Shown here piece by piece: positions 48,415 to 60,079 of a stretch of 64,000 bases of DNA. Position 1 is the stretch's first letter. Each line of letters starts with the position of its first letter. The position numbers were made by a program, and so were the translations under genes. A model generated the notes under the pieces. It had not been told where the DNA came from. It did not search any database and saw nothing but the letters and a program-made list of their open reading frames with translations. Source of the stretch: Salvator merianae (taxonomy: Eukaryota > Chordata > Lepidosauria > Squamata > Teiidae); NCBI GenBank assembly GCA_003586115.2, contig QVOM02000112.1, positions 104,696,941 to 104,760,940 on the forward strand, given 5' to 3'.

Positions 48415-49083
48415 GGGCATTTTTGCACTTTCCCATGCTAAGGCACAGACACTATCTGTGCTACGGGGCCTATAAACTTACCTGAAGCCAGCTACCAGCA
48501 TTCGGGCATGTGAATGCCAGTAGCCCTGCCTGATCCTTGCCATGGCAGTAGCCGGCAAGCATCCAGCTGCTGCCATGGCAACTGGGAGGCCCATGCAGTG
48601 CGCAGGTACAGTGGATCACACCTGTGTGATGGGGCCCATCGCAGTAGCACCACCAGGCCTCCCAGTCACCATGGCAGCGGCCGGATGCTTGCTGGCCACT
48701 GCTGCAGCAACCGGCGGGTGTGCACCGGATCAGGCACAAGAATGCCAGATGGGGCATAGCGCGGCCCCATCTGGTGTCGCAGGCCTGATCAGGGCATTGC
48801 GCGGCCCCATCGCACATGCATGATTTTATGTTCATGCATGCACGATGGGTACATCGCATGGAAGATGGCTGCCGCCACAGTGAAGGTAAGTGCGAATGCA
48901 ACCTTACCTGAAGGTCACTTTGAGCTTCAGGTAAGGTTGCATACTACTATTTTGTGCACCAGCGGTATCTGCAATTGGGAGTAGATGAAGCCTGCTCCTG
49001 GCCACTCAGGCCATCTTCTGGTGCGAACACACTTAGCTAGTAAGTACGCATGGTGCTTGCTAAGCCAAAGTGCAAACAGGCTT
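48415..49083. mobile_element. Large imperfect palindromic element, GGGCCTGTTTGCAC family
   Basis: Left end GGGCATTTTTGCACTTTCCC; the right end on the minus strand is AAGCCTGTTTGCACTTTGGC. Inside, GCCATGGCAGTAGCCGGCAA and the following GCATCCAGC segment at about 48538-48600 are mirrored by 48655-48715, and 48896-48913 pairs exactly with 48925-48942. It is strikingly GC-rich against its surroundings. No protein recognised. Confidence 0.75.
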
Positions 49084-50694
49084 TGATTTATAAATGGAAA
49101 TAAAAGAAGCTCTGTCGAGGCAGTTGAAGAAAATTCTACTTCAAGACCAATGCTTTATGGAATAATCCTACTATGGTTTGTATAACAATGGATAGTAAGA
49201 ATTATTAGAGTGGTTCTGTACTTGACAGAGATCACTGGCAGAAGTGTGTATCAAATGAAGAATACTCCAAAACTCAGTAACCAGAGATAATTCTTTTTTC
49301 AAATATCAAACATCCACTATTTTGCTTATAGATAAGTGTATATTTCCCAGTTTTGTGATAATTTGATGTATATATTTCTAAATAACCTTGTTTATGGCAT
49401 CTTGTGTCTATCGTGTATATTAATCTTGCTTTTTTCTCCTTTTTAATTGTATTTGATTTTGGATATCTCAGTTTTATACTATACATACATATATATATGG
49501 TACACTTTTTCTTCATGTATGTTAAAAACACAAGCAAAACAAGCCTGAAGGAAAGGCAGGGGGAAAGGTAACAACTCTTTGGCAAGACAGGAAGATATTG
49601 CCTTGCTGTTCTCCAGCCTAGGACAAATAAATTTCAGGGAGCAGCATGCAGATTTCAGGCACATTCTATATTTACAGTTACTATATATCCTACCTTCCCT
49701 TGTCTTTTCCATCCCAGTATACTCACAAATAAGGTTCGCATTAATCCCAAACCTCCACTAGCATCATTGGCCAGCTTTGTTCCTTGATTCCAGGGGCCCA
49801 GAGACTTTAACTCAGCTGAAAATAACCTATCTCCATGTTCTACAACATTTGAGATTCTGGTTGAAATAGGGGAAACTAGTTCTTCTATATCAAACTGTGA
49901 AACTCAGCTAACTAGCTGCACCAGGTCATAGATGGAAAGGACATTTTGAAAGAACAAATGTATGAGAGAAACACTGAGATAAGAGAAATCCAGATCCCAA
50001 AGGAATGAATGTGGTTTCTATGTGTAGGTACAGAGTGAAGTGCTGGAGTGTAATTGAGGAGGTTGGGAATGGGAATCTGTGTTGCAGGCTGCATATTTCA
50101 TCAGATTTGTCTATAATCCTGCTGCTTTAATAAAGATTTTCTAAAAGCCTCCAATGGCAAGTTCTTGGGAAGGAAGAACTGGATGTTGAGCCATGTGCTT
50201 TCAATAGAAAATTGCTGCTTTTAGTACCAGTAGCCTTTTGACTAGGGTGGTCACGAAAGCAATGAGTACCTGATGCCAAAACCTGAAGCAACTTGGCATA
50301 GATGCATTGTAACCTGTGATTTCCAGCTGGCTGTCATTGGAAATGCAGGATGTGACCTCTACAACAGTGGAAGTGGTGACAGCATACCCAAGCTGCCACC
50401 TCCAAGTTTTCCTGACAATAAAACCTAATTCACCCTCTGAAGCAGCACCTCTGCCTGAATATTACGATGATAATATGAGGGCCTTCTTGTGATGCCACTA
50501 TGCTTAGGTGTGTGAGGGGTGGTTATGTGCTAGAGGATCTTTTCTGTGGTGTTCTCCAGACTTTGGATCAGCCTCCCTCTGGAGGTACGACAGATACCAA
50601 TATTATATGGCTTTCAGTGCCTACCTTTTCACTCAGGCTTTTGATTCTGAGTATGGTCCTATCAGAAAGGAAAGGTTATATTGTAAGTATGTGT
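49084..50694. other. Intergenic, nothing recognised
   Basis: AT-rich DNA without exons or nameable repeats. Confidence 0.45.
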
Positions 50695-50770
50695 TAAACA
50701 GTTTTGTGGTTTTATCTTCTTATTCTTATGACCTGGAAAGGGCAGGATATAAATACCTAAATAAATAATA
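50695..50770 (+). repeat. 3' tail of an L2-type LINE or tail-sharing SINE
   Basis: Contains 'ggaaagggcaggatataaat' followed by 'acctaaataaataa', the plus-strand L2-like terminus. Confidence 0.7.
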
Positions 50771-51369
50771 TTAACATTGTCACTCTACCTGTTCATTTAG
50801 ATTAAGCACTTTCCCCCCTCATCTTTCATTCACAAATAGAATGAAATAAAACAATCTTTTCCCCTAGTCGCTTAAGTCTAATTAATACTTAGAAGGAATA
50901 TACTCCCAGTAATGTAACCCTAATCCAGGAAACTCAATAAGTTGTCATTCCTGATATATGGTCCTCTACCAATGGCTAAAAGGGATGAAAGTCTGCACAA
51001 GGGAATGTGCTCTATAGCTTACATGCCTATTGTGTTTTCTGGCAGTGCAAGTCAAGAGTAATGCATTGTGTTAAAGACTAGCTATTAAATACAGGAGACA
51101 CTGTTCTGCAGTTGCTTAATATTTTATAGAATTTCAGACCTGAAATGGCAACAGATATAGGTCAAATCTGAATTTGTTGTAGGTCAGATGTCTTTAAGAA
51201 ATTCAAATAGTGTTTCATAGAACCTGAAGGAAGGGAGGAAATGAGCCCAGAGAGTATTGGTATTTCTTGTGGTATTCCCTAGGCAGTACTTATTTGCATG
51301 AAGTCCTCTAATTCTTAGGCAAGCAGAGATAGCTAGAAGATTGATCATAGTGCTGTTTGTACCTCTTCC

Positions 51370-51370
<1 letters not shown>
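50771..51370. other. Intergenic, nothing recognised
   Basis: No features seen. Confidence 0.45.
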
Positions 51371-51425
<55 letters not shown>

Positions 51426-51426
51426 T
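51371..51426 (+). repeat. (TTTC)n microsatellite, 14 units
   Basis: Fourteen uninterrupted tetranucleotide units, 56 bp. This is the longest pure microsatellite in the window and a candidate polymorphic marker. Confidence 0.98.
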
Positions 51427-54400
51427 TAAGGCCATTCTTTAAGGGACTTCTCCCAGAATATATTACATAATACAACACATGCATTTAAATACTTTATTAT
51501 ACAATATAGAAAGCGTTAACCACAATAATTACACATACATTCAAGTTATATATTTTTTAAAAGTTACATTAAACTCTGCATAAATATACAGCAAAACAAA
51601 AGCAAAGGGAGAACAGGTTATCCTGAAGAGCATGACTCACCTCAAAGATATTGCAGCTCAAAGACACTCTTCATGCTGGCAGGATCTGTAGGCCAGGCTA
51701 AGGCATGCAGGGCTATAGCCCTTTGCCTGCTGCCATGGGCTCAAGCACTTAGCCACTGAGGTATTTTACAGATACCTGGAGGGTGAAAAATAGAGACTAG
51801 CTGGAGTGCAAGGGAATGAATGTGTGGTGCATTCTGGGAGACCATCCTCCCAGGTTTTGCTGACCCTAACCTGGGTGATTACTTTGTTTACAGTAGATCT
51901 GGGAAGCAGAGTTCATAAAAGAAAAAACCCTTGTTGCTCAGTTGCCATTTTTATTTATTTAAGAGCTCAACATTAATCAGTATTTGTGTGTTATGTGTAT
52001 GTGTGTGCATAGGCATATGTGTAAAATGTCATGTCATTTCATATATCTATCAAGTGCACTTAAGGCAAATTGTCTCAGTATTTTTATGAGAATGTAATAA
52101 AAGCTTATTAGCTCATCTCCAGGGAATATCCATGCTGTAATGAACATTAAGGAGTATTACTGAAGCAATGTATTTATTGTGTCAACACTTGGATGGGAAG
52201 AATGATAACAGAGTTCTGTATTCTAGCTAAGTTCTTTAAGCAGTGATTTGGATATTCACCCATACTTTAGATGTACCTCTCCGTTCAGGCCAATAACAAA
52301 ACTGCTAGTGATTTTTAAAGAAGTTCATAGCCCTCATTTTAATGGTCACAACCCTCCAAATCTGTTTCTATTGCAGTAAAGACCTTGTAAAATGCAACAT
52401 TGTTCTTATGTTTTATTTCATAACACTGTGATTAATCCAGTTTCATACCTCCTTATTTACACATAACCATGAAAGAACAAATTGACATGCAAGCCTTTGA
52501 TTTGTAGTGACCTATGCAGGATCAATACTTTCACTGCACCAGGACTAATTACTTAGGGATCTTTGAGAACGCTGTCAGGGTGTTCCTATATTTTTGCCTA
52601 TTTGATTAAAGTGACTTCCTTTCATTTATCAATCAAGTTATTATTCATTCAATAATATTGATTTTTGCTATTGTTTATTCAGCACCGCAGAGAGCACCCC
52701 ATACTGCATTAAAATGCAGCATAGAAGAAACAAATCTACACAGATGTAGACCAAACACAGAACAACAAGATGGTGTTTCTTCATTTATCAACTAGGTTAT
52801 CATCTTATAGTATTTCGTTGCATGTTCAGCACCATGGAGAGCACCACGTTCTGTTATCAACACCATATAGCATCAATGACCTAGAAATACTGTCATTTCT
52901 CCTTTTGCTTCCTTCTAAATGATTGGTCTCCTACAAACAGCCCCCTAAAGGGACTAGCCAATCACAAGACAGGCTCTACCATCCACGTAGCTTATGTTTT
53001 ACCTTCCAGTTAAGGGAAATAGTTTTTTGATATTATTACAAACAGTCAATTCTCTGTGGAAAAATAATACATACCATGTTGCCACAAATGTCCCCAAGCT
53101 TTAAAAAGAAAGACTCCCAGCATTTGGTCTATAAACTCATAGAACATTAAAGTGCTTGCACAAAAAATCAGTCAGATTTCAACAATTTATCTCACAGCAG
53201 CAGAGAAAGTTAAGGTTAAAATGGAGATCATCAGTTTCCCCATATCATATCTTTCTTGTGAACATTTTAGAGTCACTAGCATCCTTAACAAGAAAGATGG
53301 TTTAGACAACACTTACCCATGGATCAGGACCTGTGAGGGTGAGGTGATGCAACTGGAAACTTCATTTGGATCTCTTTGAACTGTGTTTCCAGTCTACAGC
53401 AGACTGAAATATGGCCCAGAGAGATCAAAGTGGGGTTTCCATGCTGACTCACCCCATTAATGCCACTTCCTCTGGATCCCAATCTCTGGACCACCACGGG
53501 GTTTAGGCAATAATAGGCAAAGACTTTGGGCCTGATGGAACCCTATCTATCACCCTTCTTTATGTTGTTTGTTATAAAAACAGCTTTTATCAGTTGGGTG
53601 ACTTGAAGGTTACTTGAACTTCAATTCCCATCAGCCCCAGCTAGCGCAACTCTTCTAAAGCACCAAATGCCCAATGTTACTACTGCATCAACAATTATAC
53701 CTCCTGATGTTGCCCACTAGGAAACTATACAGCAGACTTCACTTATCCGATTAACACAAATTGTGAACTCAGCTAATGTGTATAAATAGAATTGTAGCTA
53801 AAGCAGGGTTGCTGAGGAACAAGAGAGGGATCTGAAGGAAACCAAACTGCTTATTGGAGATTCAGGATGCTCAATGGTATAGAATGCTGAGTATCTGTTA
53901 TAAGGGAAAAGGGAGGGAGGGAGGAACATTAGGTCATGTATTCATTCTCTGCCTCACACTGACAACAACAGATTGAAATGTTCCTAGGTGTTTTTCTGTC
54001 TCTTTCTATACAAAAAGATTATACGTATGCACATAAATCTTTAAGATTTTTGAAAATTTGCTCCACGATTATCTTTGCCTTATATTTCAGTTTCAAATGC
54101 GATATTAGTTCTAAACGTTCAAATGAACATAGAAGACAACAGTGATTTTTGATTAATTTACTGTTTTAAATCTTCCCACACAGAACTGTCTATCTGCATC
54201 CATAATGATTATTGTCCTAAAAGTCATATCCTTACTTAATGCACCCCTTGGGAATACATGCCCTGCTATGTGACAGAAAGGTCAGATTTTATGGCCTGCA
54301 TCATTATTTACTGCAGAATCTTAGCAGCCAAAACTCATTATATTTTATGTAGTTGCCATGCCCTTTGAAAAAAAGATGTGCAAAAAGATGTTTTTAAAGG

Positions 54401-54839
54401 CGGGTTCCCTACAGCTTGGGGCGGGGAGGAGAATGTGCAGAGAAACACTTTTCACTATGTGGAAACAATACGGTCATATTCATATTTACTCAGAAGTAAG
54501 CCCCACTTATTACTTATAGTGGGCACAGAACCGAAATCACAACCCACAATTATACGGTCCTCGGAAGTGGCCTCAGGGAGACACTTGCCCTCAGAGTCCT
54601 TTGCCCTTTGCAATCCATCGTTCCTGCAAAAAAATAGCAGAAACAGCTTCCTCCCATCACCAATAATCTCATAGCACAAATGTGTCGAGGAATGTGTTAA
54701 GGCAGACTAGCAACATATCGCAAATAACCCCAATTTCCCTTCTTTCTGTATCCCAGAAAGGAAATTTGAGAGGGGATCAGAATTACTACAGTAGTTTCTA
54801 CCCACAACAACTCCCACCTTACAGGCCGATTGGGTGCAA
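51427..54839. other. Intergenic, mostly unrecognised
   Basis: No exon found. At about 53610-53655 the phrase 'acttcaattcccatcagccccagctagc' resembles the 'actacaactcccatcagcc' motif of dispersed reptile repeats. Two similar segments at about 52620-52710 and 52770-52865 ('tttatcaa.ta.gttat.at', 'agcacc..agagagcacc') look like an old duplication of about 155 bp. Confidence 0.4.
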
Positions 54840-54985
54840 GGTTGGAAGGCTTCAAAAAGGGTTTGGACCAGTTTGTGAGGGACAAAGCTATTAGTGGCTT
54901 CTAGTCCTGGTGGCTCTGTGGCCTCCTTTGACATGGGCAGAATGCCTCTGGAGACCAGCTGTTGGGACTGTGAGCAAGGCATTTT
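54840..54985 (+). repeat. CR1-type LINE 3' fragment
   Basis: 'ggcttcaaaaagggtttgga', 'aaagctattagtggcttcta' and 'gcagaatgcctctgg' match the CR1-type 3' region seen at 31800 ('agaaaggtttagacaaatt'). Confidence 0.65.
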
Positions 54986-55110
54986 ATTTATTTATTTACA
55001 ATATTTATATACCTCTTCCCATTAAAATATAATCTTGAAGCAAATAAAAACAGCTAAAGAGAATAAAACAGCTAAAATCATCATATTTGTATAAAAACAT
55101 GATTAAAATC
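54986..55110 (-). repeat. 3' tail of an L2-type LINE or tail-sharing SINE
   Basis: 'tttatttatttatttacaat', ATTTATATACCTCTTCCC and an A-rich stretch with a repeated 'aaaacagctaaa' give the reversed tail of the L2-like family. Confidence 0.55.
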
Positions 55111-55431
55111 AAGGATGGGAGAAACAAAGATTTATGCCTTGCATATAGGTTTCCATATGAACTAGTTGCTGTTGTGAGGCCAGCCACTGGTCTAATCCAT
55201 TAGGAGGTTTTTTTTTTTACATTTTGATGGTTTTTACCCAAACATCTCACTCTTGTGCAGTCATCTCTTGTATAACATGTTCTTGCAAAGTGTAGTTTTA
55301 TTACACGTGTGCTTAATCCATCTTTCCTGCACAGGGATGATAATGATGAAAATGACAATGATAAGAATAATAACAACAAAAGCAGAAAAACAAACCATCT
55401 TTATTTTGTATTCATAAATTCTACTCCATTT

Positions 55432-56608
55432 TAGGGATGTGCACGAAATTTCGAAGCAACGAAATTTCGTACGAATTTCGTTGCTTCGCAGCATTCGCAT
55501 CGAATGCGAAGTGCCCTCCCTATCGCGAAAGTGAATAGCGAAAGTCACGGCGATTTTCGTCAATTTTCGTGACCTTCGCTACTCACCGCGAACGGCTATT
55601 TTTCGTCTTTCTTTGCTGCGAAAACTGCGAAGCAACGAAGCTCGGTAGCTTCGTAGCCTCCAGTCTCTGCCTCTAGAGGTGGAAATTGTCATGCATCACA
55701 TTAGGAAAGACGGTATTTTTTTAACTCTTCGCCTGCCTCGCAGCGATCGCACCGCATGAGGATGAGAAACTCAGACGGCTTGGAGTTAATAAAACTTCTT
55801 TGATGGTGTTATATAGTTCTTCGTTTTGAAACAGAGGGCAAGATGTGGTGTCATTTTACTGCTGCTCGGAAGTAGGGAGGGAGGGCAAGACGAGGCAACA
55901 TTTTGCTGCTACTCGGAAGTAAGAAGGGAGGGCAAGACGAGGCGTCATTTCGCTGCTACTCGGAAGTAGGGAGTTATTTCATCCTGCGGCTGCCGCCAGT
56001 CTTCTAAATTACGCGCTGAGCTGAAGGCAATTGCTTCGCGCGTCACTGACTAAGCCTGCCCGCCTCGTAGGCGAGGTAATAATTTCTGTGCCCCAAACGA
56101 TCGGCATGGACGGCAGACAGCAACGAGTCGCGCCGATAAGTTAAAGGGACAGAAGTTAGCGCGTGTGCGTGCACAGACATGAGCGTCGAAAAGGCATCGA
56201 AAATGACGAAAAATCAAAGCGAAAAAAATTCCTTCGCTTGCTTTCGCTTGCTTTTGATCTGCAGTGAGGAACCCCAAACGTACCTTCGTTGCTTTGAATC
56301 CTGCTACAAACCGGCCGCCGGTAAAAAGTAAGCTCCGTGCAATTTTTACTTTTAACGAAGCAACTCCTTAAATTAGCAACGTGGACGGTCAAATATAGAA
56401 GGGAGAGGGCAGGGGGATATGCGGCGTTTGTTTTTCGCTACTTATTTCATTGATTTTGCACTTCCGGTTTTCGAAAATTTTCGAAAATTTTCGCTGCGAA
56501 AACGAAAATCGCCATTTTCGCGACTTCCGTTTTCGTGCGAAAACGAAGCTACGAAGCTTCGATGCATTGTGAAACGAACAGAGAAAATTCATTTCGTGCA
56601 CATCCCTA
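55432..56608. mobile_element. CpG-dense hAT-like element, 1177 bp, rich in CGAA/TTCG palindromes
   Basis: The termini are inverted repeats of at least 18 bp, TAGGGATGTGCACGAAAT at both ends, and the element is flanked by the perfect 8-bp target-site duplication CTCCATTT (55424-55431 and 56609-56616). Both features are diagnostic of the hAT superfamily. The subterminal regions are packed with CGAA/TTCG strings, for example a triple TTTTCGAAAA at about 56468-56493 and AAGCAACGAA in both directions near the left end. A 47-bp unit is repeated three times at 55834-55974. The interior has no recognisable transposase, so it is probably mobilised in trans. Its high CpG content in AT-rich DNA suggests recent insertion or unusual methylation. 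Confidence 0.88.
55834..55974. repeat. 47-bp tandem repeat, three copies, inside the hAT-like element
   Basis: Copies start at 55834, 55881 and 55928, each beginning GAGGGCAAGA and containing CTGCT.CTCGGAAGTA. The second and third copies are closest to each other. Confidence 0.9.
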
Positions 56609-56871
56609 CTCCATTTTTTTTCCATTTTCCAATTCTGTATTAATTGATGAATTCTTACCATTTTGCTCCCAAGTCCACAAATAGGGAGTTTCTTAATATG
56701 AATCCATTATATATCATGAATATCCAGAGTACATATGCAAATTAAATATGTTTGAAATATGTGTGAAATAATAAAAATGGGCATCTTCTCATTTTATGTG
56801 CATTCAGATGGAACCAGAAAATATATAAAAAGTAAGACAGGCAACTAGTTTTTACACAAATCCTTAAATTT

Positions 56872-57281
56872 AGAATCATAGTCATAGAATTGTATAATTG
56901 TAAGGGGTCACAAGAATCATTTTGCCCAATGCTTTGCAATGTTCTCAAAAGAAAATTAAACTATTATTGAGAACTGATTGTCCAACTCTTCTTGAAAACC
57001 TCCAGAGAGGGGGAAGTCATACATCCTCCATAGGGAGATTGTTTCACTGCTGTATAGCTCTTATCATGAGGAAAATGCAGCTAAAACGTGTAGCCATTAT
57101 TTATATTTCTAGTATCTGTGGCTCTGGAGAACAGATCCTGACCATCGTACCTATGATACCCTTCTTTTTATGTGACTGATATCATGCCTCTCTCCTCAGT
57201 CTTCTTTCTGCCAGACTGAGCAACCCCAGTTCCCTCAGCTGCCCTTGTAGATCATGTTCTCAGGTCCCTTTATCATCTTTC
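56872..57281 (-). mobile_element. CR1 LINE 3' part, interrupted
   Basis: Starts with the reversed CR1 3' end 'agaatcatagtcatagaatt' and 'gtataattgtaaggggtcac', followed by 'atttttgcccaatgctttgc'-type UTR and, to the right, 'ctcagtcttctttctgccag' and 'ttccctcagctgccc' from the post-RT region. It resumes after the insertion at 57610. Confidence 0.8.
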
Positions 57282-57609
57282 AGCTGCATTTACACAGTAT
57301 AAAAAAGGACCTCTGAGCTTGTTTAGAAACAGCTTGGAGATGGCTCACAGGTAGGATCGTTCCCATGCCAATCTGCCCCTTCCCTTCTCATGAATATTCC
57401 TACACAGTAAAAACAAAAAAGTCCTTCTGAGGTGACTCAGTGACAGCTTAGAGATGGTTCTGAGGTGGGATTGTTCAACCACCCTCCCTCCATTCATGAC
57501 CATTCTAAGTTAGAAAAGCCGGATTAGAAATGGGATGAGAACGTGAGGCCCACAAACTGCCATTTCTAAGGTATTTTTGAGTCACTTCTTTGCGACATGT
57601 GAACACAGC
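57282..57609. mobile_element. Small inverted-repeat element with a 110-bp internal duplication, inserted in CR1
   Basis: Ends AGCTGCATTTACACAG and, on the minus strand, GCTGTGTTCACATG are weak inverted repeats, with a possible 5-bp duplication CTTTC/CTTTG at the flanks. Two tandem copies of about 110 bp start at 57291 and 57401 ('tacacagtataaaaa', 'acagcttggagatggctcacagg' against 'acagcttagagatggttctgagg'). It contains 'ccattctaagtta', also seen in the element at 46853-47319. Confidence 0.65.
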
Positions 57610-57770
57610 CTTTGCTACCTTCCTATGAACTTATTCCAACCTGTCAATGTCTTTCTGGAAATGCAATGCTCAGAACTGCACACAGTATTTCAGGGGAGGC
57701 CCAAATTGAGCCAGAATTGGATTGTCCTGATCTGAAATAACTATTTGCAAGGGATCACTCGAGTCTCAGA
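57610..57770 (-). mobile_element. CR1 LINE, continuation to the right of the insertion
   Basis: 'ttgctaccttcctatgaact', 'cctgtcaatgtctttctgga' and 'tgctcagaactgcacacagt' correspond to the reversed CR1 segment encoding QLQVQRKGTK.. and FWAP, continuing the piece at 56872-57281. Confidence 0.8.
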
Positions 57771-58899
57771 AATGCTATAAAAGATCTATGCCTGTTCACC
57801 TTTGAAGAATCTGTGCCTGTTCACCTTTGAAGGATAATCATGTGATTATCTTTAAAATCCCTCATATTCTGAAGAAGCTAGTTCCAAGTTTGAAGAACTG
57901 CACAATTAGTTCTATAAATCTAAGGTTGGTTTTGTAATTGTCAACTCTTCAACCTGTGAATACCTATTGAAACTAAACAGAGATTCATAAAGAGCTTGTG
58001 CTATGGAATGGGCTCTGTCTGTGACACAAAATAGAATGGCAAAATTCCACTGGGCTCACTCACCTACAGCTTCATGTGCTTTTACAATTGTTCTTTGGAT
58101 CCTTGCTTACCATCTATAATTTCACAGATAGGATCTGAAACATTTGCATTACATTAGGAGTGAAATATAACACAATATCCTCACAATCAAGTATTTGTGT
58201 CTTGGTGAAGTTACCTGCTAAAATTTCCCATCTTCCTCTGGCCTTGTTCATTCAAATCATGAATGGCTCACAGCTGCAGAAAGGAAGTTGTAGACAATCT
58301 GCAATTTTACTATCAAATGCAGTCCCAGAGCACTCAGCAATTTGTGCAAAGGGCATTGTTGCTTTGGTTGCTTCCTGGCAACTCATCTTTTTCAGTACTT
58401 TCCAAGATTAAAAGCATTTGCTGTTCAGTCAACAACGTTATGGAAGGAATTTTAAAAATGATCCCACCAGCTATTTTGTGTTAAACCACAATCCGCAGTT
58501 GCCTCAAGTGGACCATATAATTTTGTATGAGGCCAAATCAACTTGGAACAGATGAGGTGCTCATCTACTACAAGTCTGGAAAGAAATGGAAGTAACGCTT
58601 ACTTAGTAGAGGGCTACATAATTGTGGTTACTTGAACAGATTCTTTGAGTTAGCCTTTCACTGAAACCTGTGGTTGAGCAGATCTTGAAGCCCAGGAAAT
58701 AATGGATTCTGGATAGCGCCAGAGAGAAACATGAAGACATCCTCATTTTGCAAGTCGAAAGCTGTATCCCTATTGGCCAAGAACGTATTTGAGAAATTGC
58801 TTGAATGTTAACTCCTATCAGTAACTGCTAAGAGTAATTTTCTCAGAGCCAAAGGGAGGGAACTAAATTGTATAGAGTTTGGCTTGTACCATAAAATTC
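57771..58899. other. Intergenic, nothing recognised
   Basis: A direct repeat of about 24 bp ('ctgtgcctgttcacctttgaag.a') occurs at 57787-57835. No gene. Confidence 0.45.
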
Positions 58900-58912
58900 G
58901 GGGGGGGGGGGG
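58900..58912 (+). repeat. Poly(G) run
   Basis: Thirteen consecutive G bases, with possible length uncertainty in sequencing. Confidence 0.9.
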
Positions 58913-59035
58913 ATCAGAACATAAGAAATGCCCCACTGGATTGGACCCATGACCCATCTAGTTCAGCAGCCTGCTCTCACAGTGGCCAACCAGCTTCACA
59001 AGAAAGCAGATAGATGAGATAGAAATCTATGAGAT
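58913..59035 (-). mobile_element. CR1-type LINE 3' end
   Basis: 'cagaacataagaaatgcccc', 'actggattggacccatgacc' and 'catctagttcagcagcctg' are the reversed 3' terminus, as in 42225-42480. Confidence 0.8.
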
Positions 59036-59264
59036 ATTTACAGATGGAACAACTTCTGGTTGAAAATCTGATGTTCAGTTCGACTGTTTTCAATAGCCTG
59101 TTTTTTTATGTGCAAATCAAAGAATGTTATGCAGTTGTCAAAGGGCTCTGTTACTTTTACAGTGTCTTTTAGTGGGAAACTATCAATCCATGTTGTTTTG
59201 CCTTCTGGGGTAGAACATACACATTTTTTTGTCCCCATTATTGCAACACTGTTAAAATACTTGG

Positions 59265-59400
59265 TCTGCATCCAGACATTACTTACATATTCCACTATAT
59301 TTGGACATTCTGGAATAAAGCAAGGATATTCTGCAAGATCCATGTTTTATTCTGGAATATCCACATATAGCAGAATAAGTAAGCAATGTCTGGATGCAGC
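59265..59400. mobile_element. Palindromic MITE related to 47484-47592
   Basis: Outer arms CTGCATCCAGACATTACTTA and, on the minus strand, CTGCATCCAGACATTGCTTA pair almost exactly; inner arms 'tattccactatatttgga' and the reversed 'tattctgctatatgtgga' also pair. CTTGG at 59260-59264 and 59401-59405 may be a short target duplication. Confidence 0.8.
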
Positions 59401-59848
59401 CTTGGCAAGATAAGACTGAAGAAACAAACCCTTCCAGTTGTATGTCCAACAAGTAGGACTATATGTTCATCAACTTCCAATGAAATTTGTCAGCAGTAGC
59501 ACAGAAAAATCTTCAAAAACTTCTACAACAATTCCCATTTAGCAGAAGTAATTCATATCTTGTCTGTGTAACTCTTTTTCTTCCAAGCAGTGTTGAACCT
59601 TGCAGCACTGAATCTTCATCATTTGAGGAAGTGAGTGTGTGAGTAGCAACTCTTCAAGAGAAGAGTAGGAGGAGATCTACTAGATCAGACCATCTAAGTC
59701 AGATGCAGCTCTCACTCACAGAATTCACTGCATTCAGAAGTATAGAAGAGTAGATAATCCTAGGATGGTATTGATGTATGGGTGTTCTTTGATGGCTGAA
59801 GCTACTAGTGAGAGTGACCAAGAAGATCAATGCCCAATAACATAGATT

Positions 59849-60069
59849 GGTGATTCCCAACCTGGGGTACATGTGCCCTCCAGGGGTATGAACCAGGTAT
59901 GCAAAAAAAAAAAAAAAAAAAGGATAATGGCAGAAAAAGGGACTTACAGGTACATATAAATTTGAAATAACATATACATTTGAAATAGCAGCAGCTACTA
60001 TGAAGGGTACAATTTAAGGAAATAGGCTGCCAAGGGGTATACAAGTGAAAAAGGGTTGGAGATCACAGG
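59849..60069. mobile_element. hAT/Charlie-like MITE
   Basis: The left end GGTGATTCCCAACCTGGGG and the right end, on the minus strand CTGTGATCTCCAACCCTTTT, are the inverted 'CAGTGGTTCCCAACC'-type termini of Charlie-like hAT elements. A poly(A) run at 59903-59921 lies inside. No clean 8-bp duplication could be seen. Confidence 0.6.
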
Positions 60070-60079
60070 TTCATGAGAT

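Noticed and set aside
48470..48901. A GC-rich stretch as a second CpG island or gene
   Set aside because: It is the interior of an imperfect palindromic mobile element, with its two halves mirroring each other.
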